Source: Chryseolinea lacunae (GTDB lineage: Bacteria > Bacteroidota > Bacteroidia > Cytophagales > Cyclobacteriaceae). Taken from it: 64,000 nucleotides of DNA. Of this stretch, positions 7,669 to 18,070 are shown piece by piece (position 1 is the stretch's first letter; every line of letters starts with the position of its first letter). The stretch spans positions 1 through 64,000 of the forward strand of contig NZ_JAERRB010000001.1 in assembly GCF_016735595.1 (NCBI RefSeq). Direction: 5' to 3'. The notes beneath the pieces were generated by a model. The model was not told the origin of the DNA, made no database searches, and worked only from the letters and a program-made list of their open reading frames with translations. A program made the position numbers and the translations under genes.

Positions 7669-9342
7669 CTATTTAAATGAATAAGGAACAGGAGGTTCTG
7701 CCAATTTTGGATTTGCCGTTACCTCAGAAGGAGGCAACGGAAACCTGAATGTACCAGCAGATGCATCGGTAATATCTCCAAAGGGATTGCCTTGCGTTGC
7801 TGTATGCGTGTCTGCGTTATAGGTGAATGTGACACGTCTCTCTTTTTGATCGTTCAGGAAATCAATAGCCTTTTTGCTATTATAGTAATAAAGCCTTACA
7901 AGGTCATACCAGAAATGGCCTTCCGCTGCAAGCTCAATTCTTCTTTCCTTAAACAACATATCAGCCGTAAGTTTGTCCGTTGCATTGTTTAGTGTATCTA
8001 GACCAGCTCTCCTACGAACTTTGTTAAAGTACTTAATCGCTTCCATATCTACTGTTTCGGTATCGTTGCCCATAATAGCTTCGGCATAAAGAAGGTATAC
8101 ATCGGCAAGCCTTAACAAAGCATTATGTTCTGGAGACGAAGTGTGCGTCATCGTTGGTGAACTGTTGTCAGCCCTGGTACCAACAATGTGTTTCTTTAAA
8201 CCGGCATCACCCGCGTAGGTAAAACCACCCCCGGCAGCATTTAGCTCAGGGTAGTTATCACCCCTGTACATAAATGTTGCTTTGCGTCTTATGTTATCTC
8301 CTTCCGAATATTGAAGATACATATCGTATGTTGGGCTGATACTAAACCATCCAGCAGTTCCGCTCGCCGATATCTCCTGCCCTCCCGACGAGTAAAGCTG
8401 TAGCATGTTTCCGCTTAACCAGTCCGAAGTACTGGGATGCCATTGAAGGGAAAATAATGATTCCTGGTTGTCGTTGTACTGCGTCTTGAAAAGATTCGAA
8501 TAGCCAGAAGGATCGATTACGAGCTTGCCCTGACCATCGAACGAAAAACCCAACAGCATTAAACCGCTGCCGTTACATACATTACCTGCATGTAGTTTGG
8601 CAAGATCGAGGAGTGCCTGATCACGCTGTCCAATACCCGGTGATTTAAGCGCTGCCCACGTCAAATATACTTTTGCCAGCATACCTTGTGCTGACCAGGT
8701 GGTAGCCCTTCCTTTATCTGCTGCGGGAAGATTCCTCGCTGCAAAATTCAGATCGTTTACAATAAATTGATATACGTCATTGACTTCATTTCTCGGTACC
8801 AGCGGTGACGTAACCAGCAAGGTATTATCTTCAATGATTGGCACATCTTTCCACAATACGGCCAGATTGAAATAGGCATACGCACGAATAAACCTTGCTT
8901 CGGCGAGCGCTGCGTTTTTTATGGCATCGGAAATCGTGCTGGGCGATTTTTGTGTAATACCATTAATCGTGGCATTGCAATGCGCAATTACCTTGTACAT
9001 CCCTTTCCAGGTGGCGGTGAGGCCGCCGTTTGCGTCCGTCACTGAGAATGTGTTGAACTGAACCGCATCGCCGTTATAGCCCAGCACCATGTTTCCGCTC
9101 AACACATCGCCCACCGGCAGATAAGCCGCATACGTCCACTCGCCCCAAGGGCCTCCCGAGTATAATGCTGCCGTTGCCAGTCTTAGTTCGTCAGGAGTCA
9201 GATAAAAGTTATCGGCATTTAATTCTGACAGTGAGGGACGATCCAGAAAATCATCGCTGCATCCTGTCACTAACAGTATTGCAAAAAGTGAAGTGTATAA
9301 TATTGTACTGAATGATTTCATAGTCATACATTTTTGATTCAT
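7669..9342 (-). CDS. SusD/RagB family nutrient-binding outer membrane lipoprotein
   Basis: The 557-residue protein has a lipoprotein signal (LFAILLVTGC then SDDFLDRPSLSELNADNFY), TPR-like helices typical of SusD (NAALAEARFIRAYAYFNLAV; WSAQGMLAKVYLTWAALK) and the C-terminal RagB segment (LADVYLLYAEAIMGND, FKERRIELAAEGHFWYDLVR, FPLPPSEVTANPKL). It caps the SusC barrel and binds the oligosaccharide. Met1, Met6 and Met8 are all possible starts; Met8 (9321) gives the tightest lipoprotein signal. It follows SusC after 22 bp. Confidence 0.95.
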   Translation of the reverse strand: MNQKCMTMKSFSTILYTSLFAILLVTGCSDDFLDRPSLSELNADNFYLTPDELRLATAALYSGGPWGEWTYAAYLPVGDVLSGNMVLGYNGDAVQFNTFSVTDANGGLTATWKGMYKVIAHCNATINGITQKSPSTISDAIKNAALAEARFIRAYAYFNLAVLWKDVPIIEDNTLLVTSPLVPRNEVNDVYQFIVNDLNFAARNLPAADKGRATTWSAQGMLAKVYLTWAALKSPGIGQRDQALLDLAKLHAGNVCNGSGLMLLGFSFDGQGKLVIDPSGYSNLFKTQYNDNQESLFSLQWHPSTSDWLSGNMLQLYSSGGQEISASGTAGWFSISPTYDMYLQYSEGDNIRRKATFMYRGDNYPELNAAGGGFTYAGDAGLKKHIVGTRADNSSPTMTHTSSPEHNALLRLADVYLLYAEAIMGNDTETVDMEAIKYFNKVRRRAGLDTLNNATDKLTADMLFKERRIELAAEGHFWYDLVRLYYYNSKKAIDFLNDQKERRVTFTYNADTHTATQGNPFGDITDASAGTFRFPLPPSEVTANPKLAEPPVPYSFK

Positions 9343-9364
9343 GGTAAAATTGCTGGCGTTCTTC

Positions 9365-12300
9365 TTACTTAGTCAATTGAAGATTTGCCCCTATTGTAAA
9401 GACGCGCGGTTGTGGATAGTAACCGTTATCATACCCTGCACTCAGCGCATTCCATGAACCGATTTCAGGATCGATACCACTATACTTCTTTATCAGAAAT
9501 GCATTGGATACATTGACATATACCCGTAGAGAACTGATGTGCGCTTTTTGCAGCAGTTTCTCTGATAAAGTATACCCTAAGGCAATAGTCTTGCAGCGAA
9601 CGAAAGATCCGTCCTCCAGGTAGCGATCGGATGCTCTGTCATTGCCATTCGTGTTGTCATTTCTCAGGCCTGGTATTTTAGTGTCAGGATTTACAACGTA
9701 TACATTGCTGGGGTCTGAAGCAGAACCGGACGGATCGACAAGGGCAAGCTTCGCATAGTTCTTCAAGGGCTTGAAATAACCGTAGCTGGTGCCGGGCGAC
9801 TCACCCTCAATGCGCAGTTGATTATATACCTTGTTACCAAGGTTGGCGGTGAAGAATATATTCAAATCAAAATTCTTATAGGTAAATGAATTGTTCAGAC
9901 CGAGTTGAGCCTTTGGAATTGGAGAGCCGAGATAAGTCTGGTCGGCTGTAGTAATGATACCATCACCATTCAGGTCCTTAAACTTCAGGTCGCCATACCA
10001 GATACTTCCCGATGCCACCCCAACCGGATACATCTCACCCGCACTGTTAACAGGCCGGGCATGGGGCTTGATTCCGTTCTGTTCATCACCGAAAAATTCG
10101 GTCGGTGATGCAAAAACGCCTTCTACCTGGTAACCATAGAATTCACCAACAGACCTTCCCTCAACGGTTTTACTATTCGACACCATTAATGAAGCTCCGT
10201 CCGTATTAAGCTTAATGATCTTGTTGATATTGCGCGATACTGTTAAGTCCGTTCTCCATGAAAATTTGCTCGTCTTAACATTGGTGGAACTGATTCTGAA
10301 ATCGAATCCTTTGTTGTTCATCGTCCCCACGTTTACATAGGGCGCTTCCAATGATCCAGGAGACCAGTCTGCAGCGCTGCCGCTATACATCGGCAGAGGA
10401 ACCTTAAGCAGCAGGTCATCGGTGCGCCGGTTATAAAAATCGACAGAGAAATCGATACGCCAATTGAAGAGCGTTCCATCAAGACCAATTGAAGTATTCT
10501 TTGTTTTTTCCCACTTCAGACTCGGGTTACCCATAGTACGCGTTAGTTGTGCTATACCGGTTAAACCGGTAGGCACTGTCATAAATGAAGATGTATAGGA
10601 GTAATCAGGTATACCCTGGTTATTGGTTAAACCATAGGACAATCGTAGTTTCAATTCATTTACTTGTCTTACAGTCGTCAGGAATTCATTTTTGATTTTC
10701 CAGGCCAGGGCTCCGGAATACGTATTCACCCAACGATTTCCCGCTATGAATTTTGATGAACCATCGGCACGTGCATTGATGGTAAGCAAGTATTTGTCAT
10801 TGTATCCAACATTCAATCGCCCGAAATATGACTCAAGCGCGCTGTGACCTTTGCTGCCGCTGTTTTTTGCTGTGGCAGGATCACCACTGCTAATCACTTG
10901 TACATTTTCGGATGGAAACGTTTCGCGGCTCGCGCTTACGTTTTCCGATTTGTTCAGTTGAGCTTCATGTCCAATCATTAAGTTTGCATTGAACTTGCCG
11001 TTGAACTCATGGGCATACGTTGCATAGTTTCTTAGTGTCGTGTAAGAGGTCTGTCCGAAATAGTAGAAACCGGTATTGTTATTGACGGACGATCTACCCA
11101 TCGCTAATTTTGGATTGAACCGGTCTTCCGTAGCCGTGGAAAAGGTTCCGTTCACTTCATTTCGAAGCGTCAGGCCTGGCAGGAAGGTGATCTCTGCATA
11201 TATATTCCCCAACACTTGGTTACGGTTAATCTCATCTTTATTCATCAACGCAACGGCGTACGGATTTACGGTCGGGTTAACCCAACCATTAGGATTCACA
11301 TTGCCTCCCCAGCTACCATCCGGATTTGTTACAGGTACATCAGGCGTTTGTCGGAGTGCTTCTCTCACGACACTGGATACGGTAGTATTTACCTTCTCCT
11401 GAATATTTGCCAATTGAAGGCTGGTACCGATTTTTAACCAACTGGTCGTTTTGTTATCCAGGTTGAGTCGTACGGACATCCTTTTAAACCCGGAGCCGAG
11501 CGCAATTCCGTCCTGTTTGAAATGAGACACGGAGAACAGGTATTGGGTTCTATCATCACCTCCACTCACAGTGACGGTGTGATTGGTCATCGGGGCATTT
11601 CTGAACAACTCATGCTGCCAGTTGGTACCCTTCCCTAAGTATTGCGGGTTGGCAAACGCGGGCCGGGCATCAAATCCCCAACCCGGAGCGTTATTTCTTT
11701 CATTAATGAACGTAGCAAACTCCTGGAGATCCATGGTAGGAAGTTCTCTCGGAATTTGCTGAAAACCTGTGTTGAAATCGTAGGAGATGCGGGGTGTTGC
11801 CACCTTCCCTCTTTTTGTGGTTATAATGATGACACCATTCGTGGCTTGTGATCCATATATAGCTGTGGCAGACGCGTCTTTTAACACATCGATAGATTCA
11901 ATTTCCCAGGGATTTATACCGGCCAGCGGATTAATGCTCTGGTTGACTGCCCCTGCCTGTGGCACACCCGCCGTTCCCCCGACAATAACGCCATCGATTA
12001 CATACAAGGGGGAGTTATTCGATTGTAAAGAAGATATACCACGAATTTGTATAGAGACACCTCCACCGGGCTGCCCGGAGACTTGCTGTACAACCATGCC
12101 GGGTATCTTTCCCTGCAGGGCCTGATCGAAGGTAACGGGATTCAACTTTGTGAGATCTTCACCGGATACCGAAGATATGGCTCCCGTAACATCTTTTCGT
12201 TTCGTTTCCCCATAGCCAATAACAACTATTTCATCAAGTGACTTTACATCTTCAAATAATGTAATATCGAGCCTGGTCTGTTGGGTGATCAGAATTTCTT

Positions 12301-12550
12301 CACGCTTGTAGCCGATAAATGTGAATACGAGCGTTTCATCAGGGTTTGCATTAACAGAAAACGTCCCGTCAGCGTCCGTTACCGTGCCAATGGCAGTACC
12401 TTTTACAACTATACTGACGCCTGGCATGGTGTTTCCAGATACGTCTTTTACGGCTCCTGTTATAGATCGCTGCTGCGCCGTGGACTGAAGGCACCCTAGC
12501 ATCAGGATCAATACAGAAATACCTAAACATCTGTAGAGTTTCTTTTTCAT
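9365..12550 (-). CDS. SusC/RagA TonB-dependent outer membrane transporter
   Basis: The 1061-residue protein has a signal peptide, a carboxypeptidase-regulatory-like domain (about 30-105: ITGAVKDVSGNTMPGVSIVV), the TonB-box region (DEIVVIGYGETKRKDVTGAI), a plug (about 115-230: ALQGKIPGMVVQQVSGQPGG, SPLYVIDGVIVGG, DVLKDASATAIYGSQATNGV) and a large beta-barrel ending in FTIGANLQLTK. It imports oligosaccharides released at the surface, with SusD as lid. It is the first gene of the PUL transport operon (SusC-SusD-SGBP-GH5). The 460-bp gap upstream separates it from its likely regulator. Confidence 0.96.
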   Translation of the reverse strand: MKKKLYRCLGISVLILMLGCLQSTAQQRSITGAVKDVSGNTMPGVSIVVKGTAIGTVTDADGTFSVNANPDETLVFTFIGYKREEILITQQTRLDITLFEDVKSLDEIVVIGYGETKRKDVTGAISSVSGEDLTKLNPVTFDQALQGKIPGMVVQQVSGQPGGGVSIQIRGISSLQSNNSPLYVIDGVIVGGTAGVPQAGAVNQSINPLAGINPWEIESIDVLKDASATAIYGSQATNGVIIITTKRGKVATPRISYDFNTGFQQIPRELPTMDLQEFATFINERNNAPGWGFDARPAFANPQYLGKGTNWQHELFRNAPMTNHTVTVSGGDDRTQYLFSVSHFKQDGIALGSGFKRMSVRLNLDNKTTSWLKIGTSLQLANIQEKVNTTVSSVVREALRQTPDVPVTNPDGSWGGNVNPNGWVNPTVNPYAVALMNKDEINRNQVLGNIYAEITFLPGLTLRNEVNGTFSTATEDRFNPKLAMGRSSVNNNTGFYYFGQTSYTTLRNYATYAHEFNGKFNANLMIGHEAQLNKSENVSASRETFPSENVQVISSGDPATAKNSGSKGHSALESYFGRLNVGYNDKYLLTINARADGSSKFIAGNRWVNTYSGALAWKIKNEFLTTVRQVNELKLRLSYGLTNNQGIPDYSYTSSFMTVPTGLTGIAQLTRTMGNPSLKWEKTKNTSIGLDGTLFNWRIDFSVDFYNRRTDDLLLKVPLPMYSGSAADWSPGSLEAPYVNVGTMNNKGFDFRISSTNVKTSKFSWRTDLTVSRNINKIIKLNTDGASLMVSNSKTVEGRSVGEFYGYQVEGVFASPTEFFGDEQNGIKPHARPVNSAGEMYPVGVASGSIWYGDLKFKDLNGDGIITTADQTYLGSPIPKAQLGLNNSFTYKNFDLNIFFTANLGNKVYNQLRIEGESPGTSYGYFKPLKNYAKLALVDPSGSASDPSNVYVVNPDTKIPGLRNDNTNGNDRASDRYLEDGSFVRCKTIALGYTLSEKLLQKAHISSLRVYVNVSNAFLIKKYSGIDPEIGSWNALSAGYDNGYYPQPRVFTIGANLQLTK

Positions 12551-12603
12551 ATGATTTAGTTTAGAGGTTAACGTTTACCGACTTGACCCGGAAACGAGCC
12601 TAT

Positions 12604-12620
12604 CGGACCAGTTGGGTCCG
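12604..12620. repeat. inverted repeat in the SusC leader
   Basis: CGGACC-AGTTG-GGTCCG is a perfect 6-5-6 inverted repeat 54 bp upstream of the SusC ATG. It could be a leader RNA hairpin or a protein site. The rest of 12551-13013 holds no gene I can support. Confidence 0.35.
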
Positions 12621-12930
12621 CATCGCTAACGATTTCTGAGTCGCTGTCCTGTAATCGTTTGCGGTAAATTTACGGTGGGATGCCCGCTATGGACGGTATT
12701 GATTCGTCTTGGACACGGGGATATAGAGTCTAAGCGGGTATTCGAAAGTCTCGAAAGTGGGTATTATTTGATGGGTGCAATTCGTATTCTTAGGGAGCTA
12801 CGGCATTCGCAACTCGCTTTACACCATAGAAATGATCAGTATAAAGATGGAAATGATCAACACATACATGGTCATTTCAATAAAAAGCAGCATTCTTAGT
12901 TTTCGCTTCAAACCGGAATATTTTGTTCAG

Positions 12931-12938
12931 CAAAAATA
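12931..12938 (-). promoter_or_regulatory. candidate -7 box of the PUL operon
   Basis: The minus strand reads TATTTTTG, an exact TAnnTTTG match, 380 bp upstream of the SusC start. A TTTG lies further upstream (12965-12968) but the spacing (26 bp) is longer than the usual 19. If used, it gives a long leader of roughly 375 nt. Confidence 0.3.
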
Positions 12939-13013
12939 GCCAGACGCCATTCCGGCGAGCGTAACAAATCATCCTAAAGGTGGGCAACAAATGTCCAATG
13001 TAAGGGCTCCAGG

Positions 13014-16000
13014 CTAACTTCTTCGCTTGCCACTGGCGTAAGCAGACGGCAATACGTGATACATGTCCTTGAAATGACGAGCGAAATATTTGGGGTTATT
13101 GAAGCCAACGCGATAGGCTATTTCCGAAACAGACAGCTGGCTTTTCTCCAGAAGTTGCGCGGCATGTTGCAAACGAATGGTGCGAATAAGTTCTAAGGGG
13201 GATTTGTTGGTAAGTTCCTGCACCTTCCTGAAAAACTGAGCCCGGCTCACGCCCAGTTCGCGACTTAAATCCATCACCGTCAGTTCACTGTCGGATACGT
13301 TGTTTTCAATTGCCTGGACCACGCGATGAATAAATTGTTCGTCGAGCGAGGTAACCTGGATTTCACTTGCCTTGATTCCGTTCTTCCTGGCAAACAATGC
13401 ATGCAGATTTTTCCGGGCTGAGATCAGATTCCGGATCCGCGACTCCAACATCGCGAAACTGAAGGGCTTTGGGATATAGTCATCGGCCCCTACTTCAAAC
13501 CCTTCCAGCCGCTGCTCCTCACCCGAGCGGGCAGTAAGCAGGATCACGGGTATATGCGATACACGCTGATCGGATTTAATTTTTTTGCAAAGCTCAATTC
13601 CATTCATGCCCGGCATCATCACATCGGTTACGATAAGGTCCGGGTATTGCAAAATCGCCATTTTCCAGCCGTCCTCTCCATTCGCAGCTTCAACAACAGC
13701 ATACCATGTTTTAAGATTATCCCTCAAATAGAGACGAAAGTCTTCGTTATCTTCTATCAACAGGACCAATGGCTTATCTCCTGACTCCAGTATATCGTCT
13801 TTTGGAGCATCGATCGCTGCATTTACGGGCACACGTATTGTTTCATAAACAGCGTGAACCAATTTCCTCAGCGGCAACACCACGATAAAGCAACTTCCTT
13901 TCCCCACTTCACTTTCCACCCGGATCGTGCCCCCATGGATGCGCACAAATTCCTTTGTGATGGCCAGGCCGATGCCACTCCCCTGGTTCGCAAGAGAGTT
14001 GGGTAAGTCGTCTTGAAAGAATCGTTCGAAGATCTGCTCGTGTTTCTCGGCAGGAATACCGATTCCCGAGTCCTTCACAGTGATCTCTACAATACTGTTT
14101 TCGGACGCATCGTTAACCTCTACAACTACTGCAATCACGCCGGCGTCCATGGTAAACTTGAAGGCATTCGAAAGGAGATTAAACAAGATCTTTTCGACTT
14201 TGTCGTGATCGAAGACGGCGTCAAGGGAAGAGGTGTTTGATTCGAATGTGAGTCGGATACTTTTTTTCTCAGAGAGATCAGCAAAGGAAGAAACCGTTTC
14301 ACGAACAAACCGGATGATATCACCCTCTGACGGATGAAAGCGAATATCACGAACCTCCATTTTTCTGAAATCGAGAAGTTGATTGACGAGATTCAACAAT
14401 CTCTTGGCATTTTTCTGAATGAGATCAATATTTCTCCGCTGTGCCGGGTCAACGACCTGTTCGCTGAGTTTTTCCAGTGGAGAAATAATCAGCGAAAGTG
14501 GAGTTCTGAATTCATGACTCACATTGGTAAAGAACTTGGTTTTTATTCTATCTAATTCACGCGACTGCATGGCCTCTTCCTGTTGTTGCTTAATGGCCAA
14601 CTTCATTCGCTCACGTTGCTGAATAAGATTACGCGCTATGGCCAGAAACAACAGCAGAATGAGCAGGTAAACGACAATAGCCTTTGTGGATTTCCAGAGC
14701 GGTGGAAGCACTTCAATGGGAAGTGAAATGCCTTCCTCATTCCAGAGCCCGTCATTGTTTGAGGCCATAACCCGAAACACATACTTACCTGCATCCAGGT
14801 TGGTAAAGGTAACTCTCCGATTGCTTGCGTCTGCTACCAGCCAATTCTGGTTAAATCCTTCCAGTTTGTATTTATACCTGTTTTTGGAGGGCTGTATAAA
14901 GTTGAGCGCGGCAAATTCTATCGAAAAAACATTGTCACTTGCCCTCAACACGATGGTAGGATTGGTCGTGATAGAAGACGACAACACGAAGTGTTCACCA
15001 TCCGGACTTCCCGGCCGGATGCTTCGGTTGAACAATTGAAAATCGGTCAGGACAAGCCGTGGTATCGTTTTGTTATGCCCAATGTCTTCTGGTCTGAAAA
15101 TATTGAATCCATTAACTCCGCCAAAGACAAGCTCTCCACTTCTCGTCCGGATGGAGGCATCTTCATTGAACCGCTGCCCTTGCAGACCGTCGAGTTCGGA
15201 GTAGTTGGCGAACTCAAGCTGGATGCGACCGTTTTTAGACACTACCGTAGCACACGACAGTCCGCTCGGTGTTCCCAGCCACAACCTGCCGGCTGCATCC
15301 TCTTGCATAGACATGATGGCATTATGAGGCAATCCATCTTTCTCGCTAAAGCTAACAAACCGATTGGCCTCCTTCTGCCATAGACTAAGTCCCCCCTGCG
15401 TTCCTATCCAGATCCTCCCCTTGGAATCTTCCAATATACCTCGAATCGCATCGCTTCGAAGGGATGCAGGATTATTGCGCTCTGATCCTAAATGCATGAT
15501 ACTTCCGGAATCCTTCATGAGCACATCAATGCCGACGGAGGTTCCAAACCAAATGTTGCCCTTTGAATCCTCAAAGATCGTTGAGATGTATGGCGAGTAA
15601 AGGGCTTTTTGCCCGGGGTGATAGAAGCGGGCAAAGGTGCTGTTTTTTCTGTTAAAGAGGTTAAGACCCCCATCAAGCGTGCCAACCCACAGCCGGTGTT
15701 CTGAATCTTCAAAAACTTCCCACACACTTTTACCGGAAAGGCTTGTGGAGTCATCGGCATGGTGTTGGTACCGGGTAAATGTCTTGCCATCATAACAATC
15801 TAATCCACCAAAGAAAGTTCCTATCCAAAGCTTGTTCTCGTGATCCAGACACAAACTAACAACAACATCGCTACTCAGGCTATGAGGGTTATTTGGATCG
15901 TGTTTGTAGCTGGTAAAGCGTCCGCTATGCCTGTCAAAATAGATCAACCCGTCACCGTTTGTCCCAAGCCACAGGTTACCTTTCTTATCTTCAACAAAAC

Positions 16001-17147
16001 GATTGATATCTTCAAAAGGCAAAGCATACGGTTTTGAGTGTCGACTATAAGTCGGGAAACGCATCATGCTTTCGTGAAAGAAGTTCACACCTGTTTTATA
16101 GGTGCCCACCCAGATTATACCATCTTCATCTTTAAACATAACGGCTGTCGAATTCTCGCTCAGCGTTTCGTTCGTTTCTGAATCATGCAAAATGTTTTCT
16201 GTTGCAAAATTCTTTTTGTTGAGAATATCGATGCCCTCGCTGCCATAAGAAATCCAAATATTGCCTTTATTATCCTGAACGAGGCCAGTTATCAAGTCGT
16301 CTCTTAGTGCTACAGGTTTGGATTTTTTTTCAAAGTGGCTTACGCTACGTTGCGCTGCGTTATAATAAAACACCCCTTCATCTGTATTGGACCGATAACA
16401 CCAGATATCTCCATCTTTGTCGATCATCAATTTACATTGAAGATACTGACCTTTACCGGATGACTCCAATGGAGAAAAAGAGATTCGATCAACTACGATA
16501 AGTTTCCCTTTTTCGAACAAAATATGCTCTGCAACTCCATTGGAATGCGCTATCCAGTAACTTCCATCAGGGTGAGGCACAACCGAAGTGACGTTGTTGG
16601 TCATGATGGTGGCCGTATCGTCATCAAGATGCCGGAACGATCGCGTAGTTTTTTTTTCCTCATTGTAAAGCACCAGCCCATTATCCGTTAAGAGAAACCA
16701 GTAGTTACCTGCTTTGTCATGAACGATACTTATGAGGGAGCGCGGGTTTGCAATTGAATATCTCCTGAGGAATCGAAAATCCGTTGAGAACGTTTCGGTC
16801 GCAGGATTATAAAAGCAAAGTCCAACGGATGTCTGGACGCCAAGCATTCCACCGGGTGCTTCGTATAGCTGCACCACATCATCGTTAAAAAGAGAAGTAG
16901 AGTCGGATGGATCGTTTCGGTATACTTTTAGCGAATAACCGTCGAAACGGTTGAGACCAGACTCAGTTCCTATCCACAGAAAACCGGCCCTGTCCTTATA
17001 GAATGTTTTTACATAGTTGTGTGACAAGCCCTTCCGATCATCGATGCGGACAAAGCGATTTTCTTGTCCAAATGATTTAATAGCCGGGTGAATCACCAGA
17101 AATATAGAGGCAAGCAACACTGCCCCAAAAAAAACACGCTCTCTCAC
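13014..17147 (-). CDS. hybrid two-component system regulator (HTCS) of the PUL
   Basis: The 1377-residue one-protein sensor has a signal peptide, about fourteen two-component-propeller repeats forming the periplasmic sensor (DRAGFLWIGTESGLNRFDGY, DKKGNLWLGTNGDGLIYFDR), a Y_Y_Y domain (YKLEGFNQNWLVADASNRRV), one membrane helix (AIVVYLLILLLFLAIARNLI), HisKA (FTNVSHEFRTPLSLI), HATPase (NLLSNAFKF, GSGIGLAI), a receiver domain (VLLIEDNEDF, LIVTDVMMPG, KPFSF) and an AraC-type HTH (ELGVSRAQFFRKVQELTNKS). All catalytic residues look intact. HTCS proteins bind oligosaccharides directly and switch on the adjacent PUL, here the SusC operon downstream. Confidence 0.95.
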   Translation of the reverse strand: MRERVFFGAVLLASIFLVIHPAIKSFGQENRFVRIDDRKGLSHNYVKTFYKDRAGFLWIGTESGLNRFDGYSLKVYRNDPSDSTSLFNDDVVQLYEAPGGMLGVQTSVGLCFYNPATETFSTDFRFLRRYSIANPRSLISIVHDKAGNYWFLLTDNGLVLYNEEKKTTRSFRHLDDDTATIMTNNVTSVVPHPDGSYWIAHSNGVAEHILFEKGKLIVVDRISFSPLESSGKGQYLQCKLMIDKDGDIWCYRSNTDEGVFYYNAAQRSVSHFEKKSKPVALRDDLITGLVQDNKGNIWISYGSEGIDILNKKNFATENILHDSETNETLSENSTAVMFKDEDGIIWVGTYKTGVNFFHESMMRFPTYSRHSKPYALPFEDINRFVEDKKGNLWLGTNGDGLIYFDRHSGRFTSYKHDPNNPHSLSSDVVVSLCLDHENKLWIGTFFGGLDCYDGKTFTRYQHHADDSTSLSGKSVWEVFEDSEHRLWVGTLDGGLNLFNRKNSTFARFYHPGQKALYSPYISTIFEDSKGNIWFGTSVGIDVLMKDSGSIMHLGSERNNPASLRSDAIRGILEDSKGRIWIGTQGGLSLWQKEANRFVSFSEKDGLPHNAIMSMQEDAAGRLWLGTPSGLSCATVVSKNGRIQLEFANYSELDGLQGQRFNEDASIRTRSGELVFGGVNGFNIFRPEDIGHNKTIPRLVLTDFQLFNRSIRPGSPDGEHFVLSSSITTNPTIVLRASDNVFSIEFAALNFIQPSKNRYKYKLEGFNQNWLVADASNRRVTFTNLDAGKYVFRVMASNNDGLWNEEGISLPIEVLPPLWKSTKAIVVYLLILLLFLAIARNLIQQRERMKLAIKQQQEEAMQSRELDRIKTKFFTNVSHEFRTPLSLIISPLEKLSEQVVDPAQRRNIDLIQKNAKRLLNLVNQLLDFRKMEVRDIRFHPSEGDIIRFVRETVSSFADLSEKKSIRLTFESNTSSLDAVFDHDKVEKILFNLLSNAFKFTMDAGVIAVVVEVNDASENSIVEITVKDSGIGIPAEKHEQIFERFFQDDLPNSLANQGSGIGLAITKEFVRIHGGTIRVESEVGKGSCFIVVLPLRKLVHAVYETIRVPVNAAIDAPKDDILESGDKPLVLLIEDNEDFRLYLRDNLKTWYAVVEAANGEDGWKMAILQYPDLIVTDVMMPGMNGIELCKKIKSDQRVSHIPVILLTARSGEEQRLEGFEVGADDYIPKPFSFAMLESRIRNLISARKNLHALFARKNGIKASEIQVTSLDEQFIHRVVQAIENNVSDSELTVMDLSRELGVSRAQFFRKVQELTNKSPLELIRTIRLQHAAQLLEKSQLSVSEIAYRVGFNNPKYFARHFKDMYHVLPSAYASGKRRS

Positions 17148-17199
17148 GACTTCACTTGAATGGTTGGTTAAATCAAAATAAATGTAAATTGATATACGG

Positions 17200-17653
17200 C
17201 GACGGCCTTACATCAATATTTGAACGGAACTCCCCTATCGATATAGCTACCCTACCAGGGAACGACCAAAGAGCCAGATCGCTGGTCCAAAACCGATTCG
17301 ATACATCAAAATCGGAGGCGAACAAGGCTATCGTATCCAAACACTTTCCTGGGTAGTACCTGGATTTTTTTGGCTCTAAGTAAAGATACAACTTAATGTC
17401 ATTCAACCCTGAGGATCCCGAACGGAACAGAATTCCAATCGAGCAAGAAATCCATTTTGAATTTGCCGCATCCCAACGGGTAAGCGCCTCCAGCATCTGT
17501 GCGACAGTAAATATCGCCTGATGTTTTATGACTTATGATTCCGGTTACAAAACCGCCACCCCCCAGCGCTACGTTGCCCCAGGTATAGGTTTCCGTTTGA
17601 GACCGTCCTGCCAGCGGAGAAACTAAGAAAAGTAAAGTAAATTGATTCCGCAC
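17200..17653 (-). pseudogene. broken 5' end of a GH74 xyloglucanase gene
   Basis: From an ATG at 17653 the frame gives a secretion signal and ETYTWGNVALGGGGFVTGII followed by CRTDAGGAY, the characteristic N-terminus of GH74 endo-xyloglucanases. An extra base after GGAY shifts the frame: RWDAANSKWIS continues in a second frame, and LLDWNSV is back in the first, which then hits a stop at 17399. About 100-150 residues of a normally 700-plus-residue enzyme are left. It has the same strand as the HTCS gene, directly upstream of it. The remnant points to xyloglucan as the ancestral substrate of this locus. Confidence 0.7.
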
Positions 17654-18070
17654 TCATGTGGGGGTTCCAAAAATCCCGGATTAGGTCATGAAAAGTCTAC
17701 CACAAGGCAAACAGCAGTTTTTACACCGATTGCAAAAATATATTCTGACGAAATACCAGTACTATAAACAACAGACAGCAGCATACCGAATTCAATGTCA
17801 GAGTCTGGCCCAAGTCCTGTCAGCTTGGCAATGCTGAATGTAGCACCCGCACAGCACGGAGAGCCCGTCACGGTTGGCGCATTTACAGCACAACAAGACC
17901 TTAAAAGTGTGAAGCAGTATAAACATCTCGCTGTATCCGGTGAGCATGATCGCTCATACCGTCTTAGGTCACAACCAAAGACAACGCCCAACTCAGAAAT
18001 TTCAAAAGATATCGATTATTCGCCCGTAAAAAATGGCTATATTCGATAGCCCACCCAATCGTCCATAGCT
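17654..18070. other. intergenic stretch without a supportable gene
   Basis: Open frames exist on both strands (17686-17991 minus, 17795-18049 plus) but neither has a clear family. The minus one contains VTGSPCCAGATFSI, faintly like Bacteroidota surface Ig-like repeats, so more decayed surface-protein DNA is possible. A TATATTCG near 18035 could be a weak -7 box for the kinase at 18071. Confidence 0.35.

Noticed and set aside
17795-18049. 84-residue plus-strand frame upstream of the PAS kinase
   Set aside because: No start context, family or composition support; the opposite strand is open as well.
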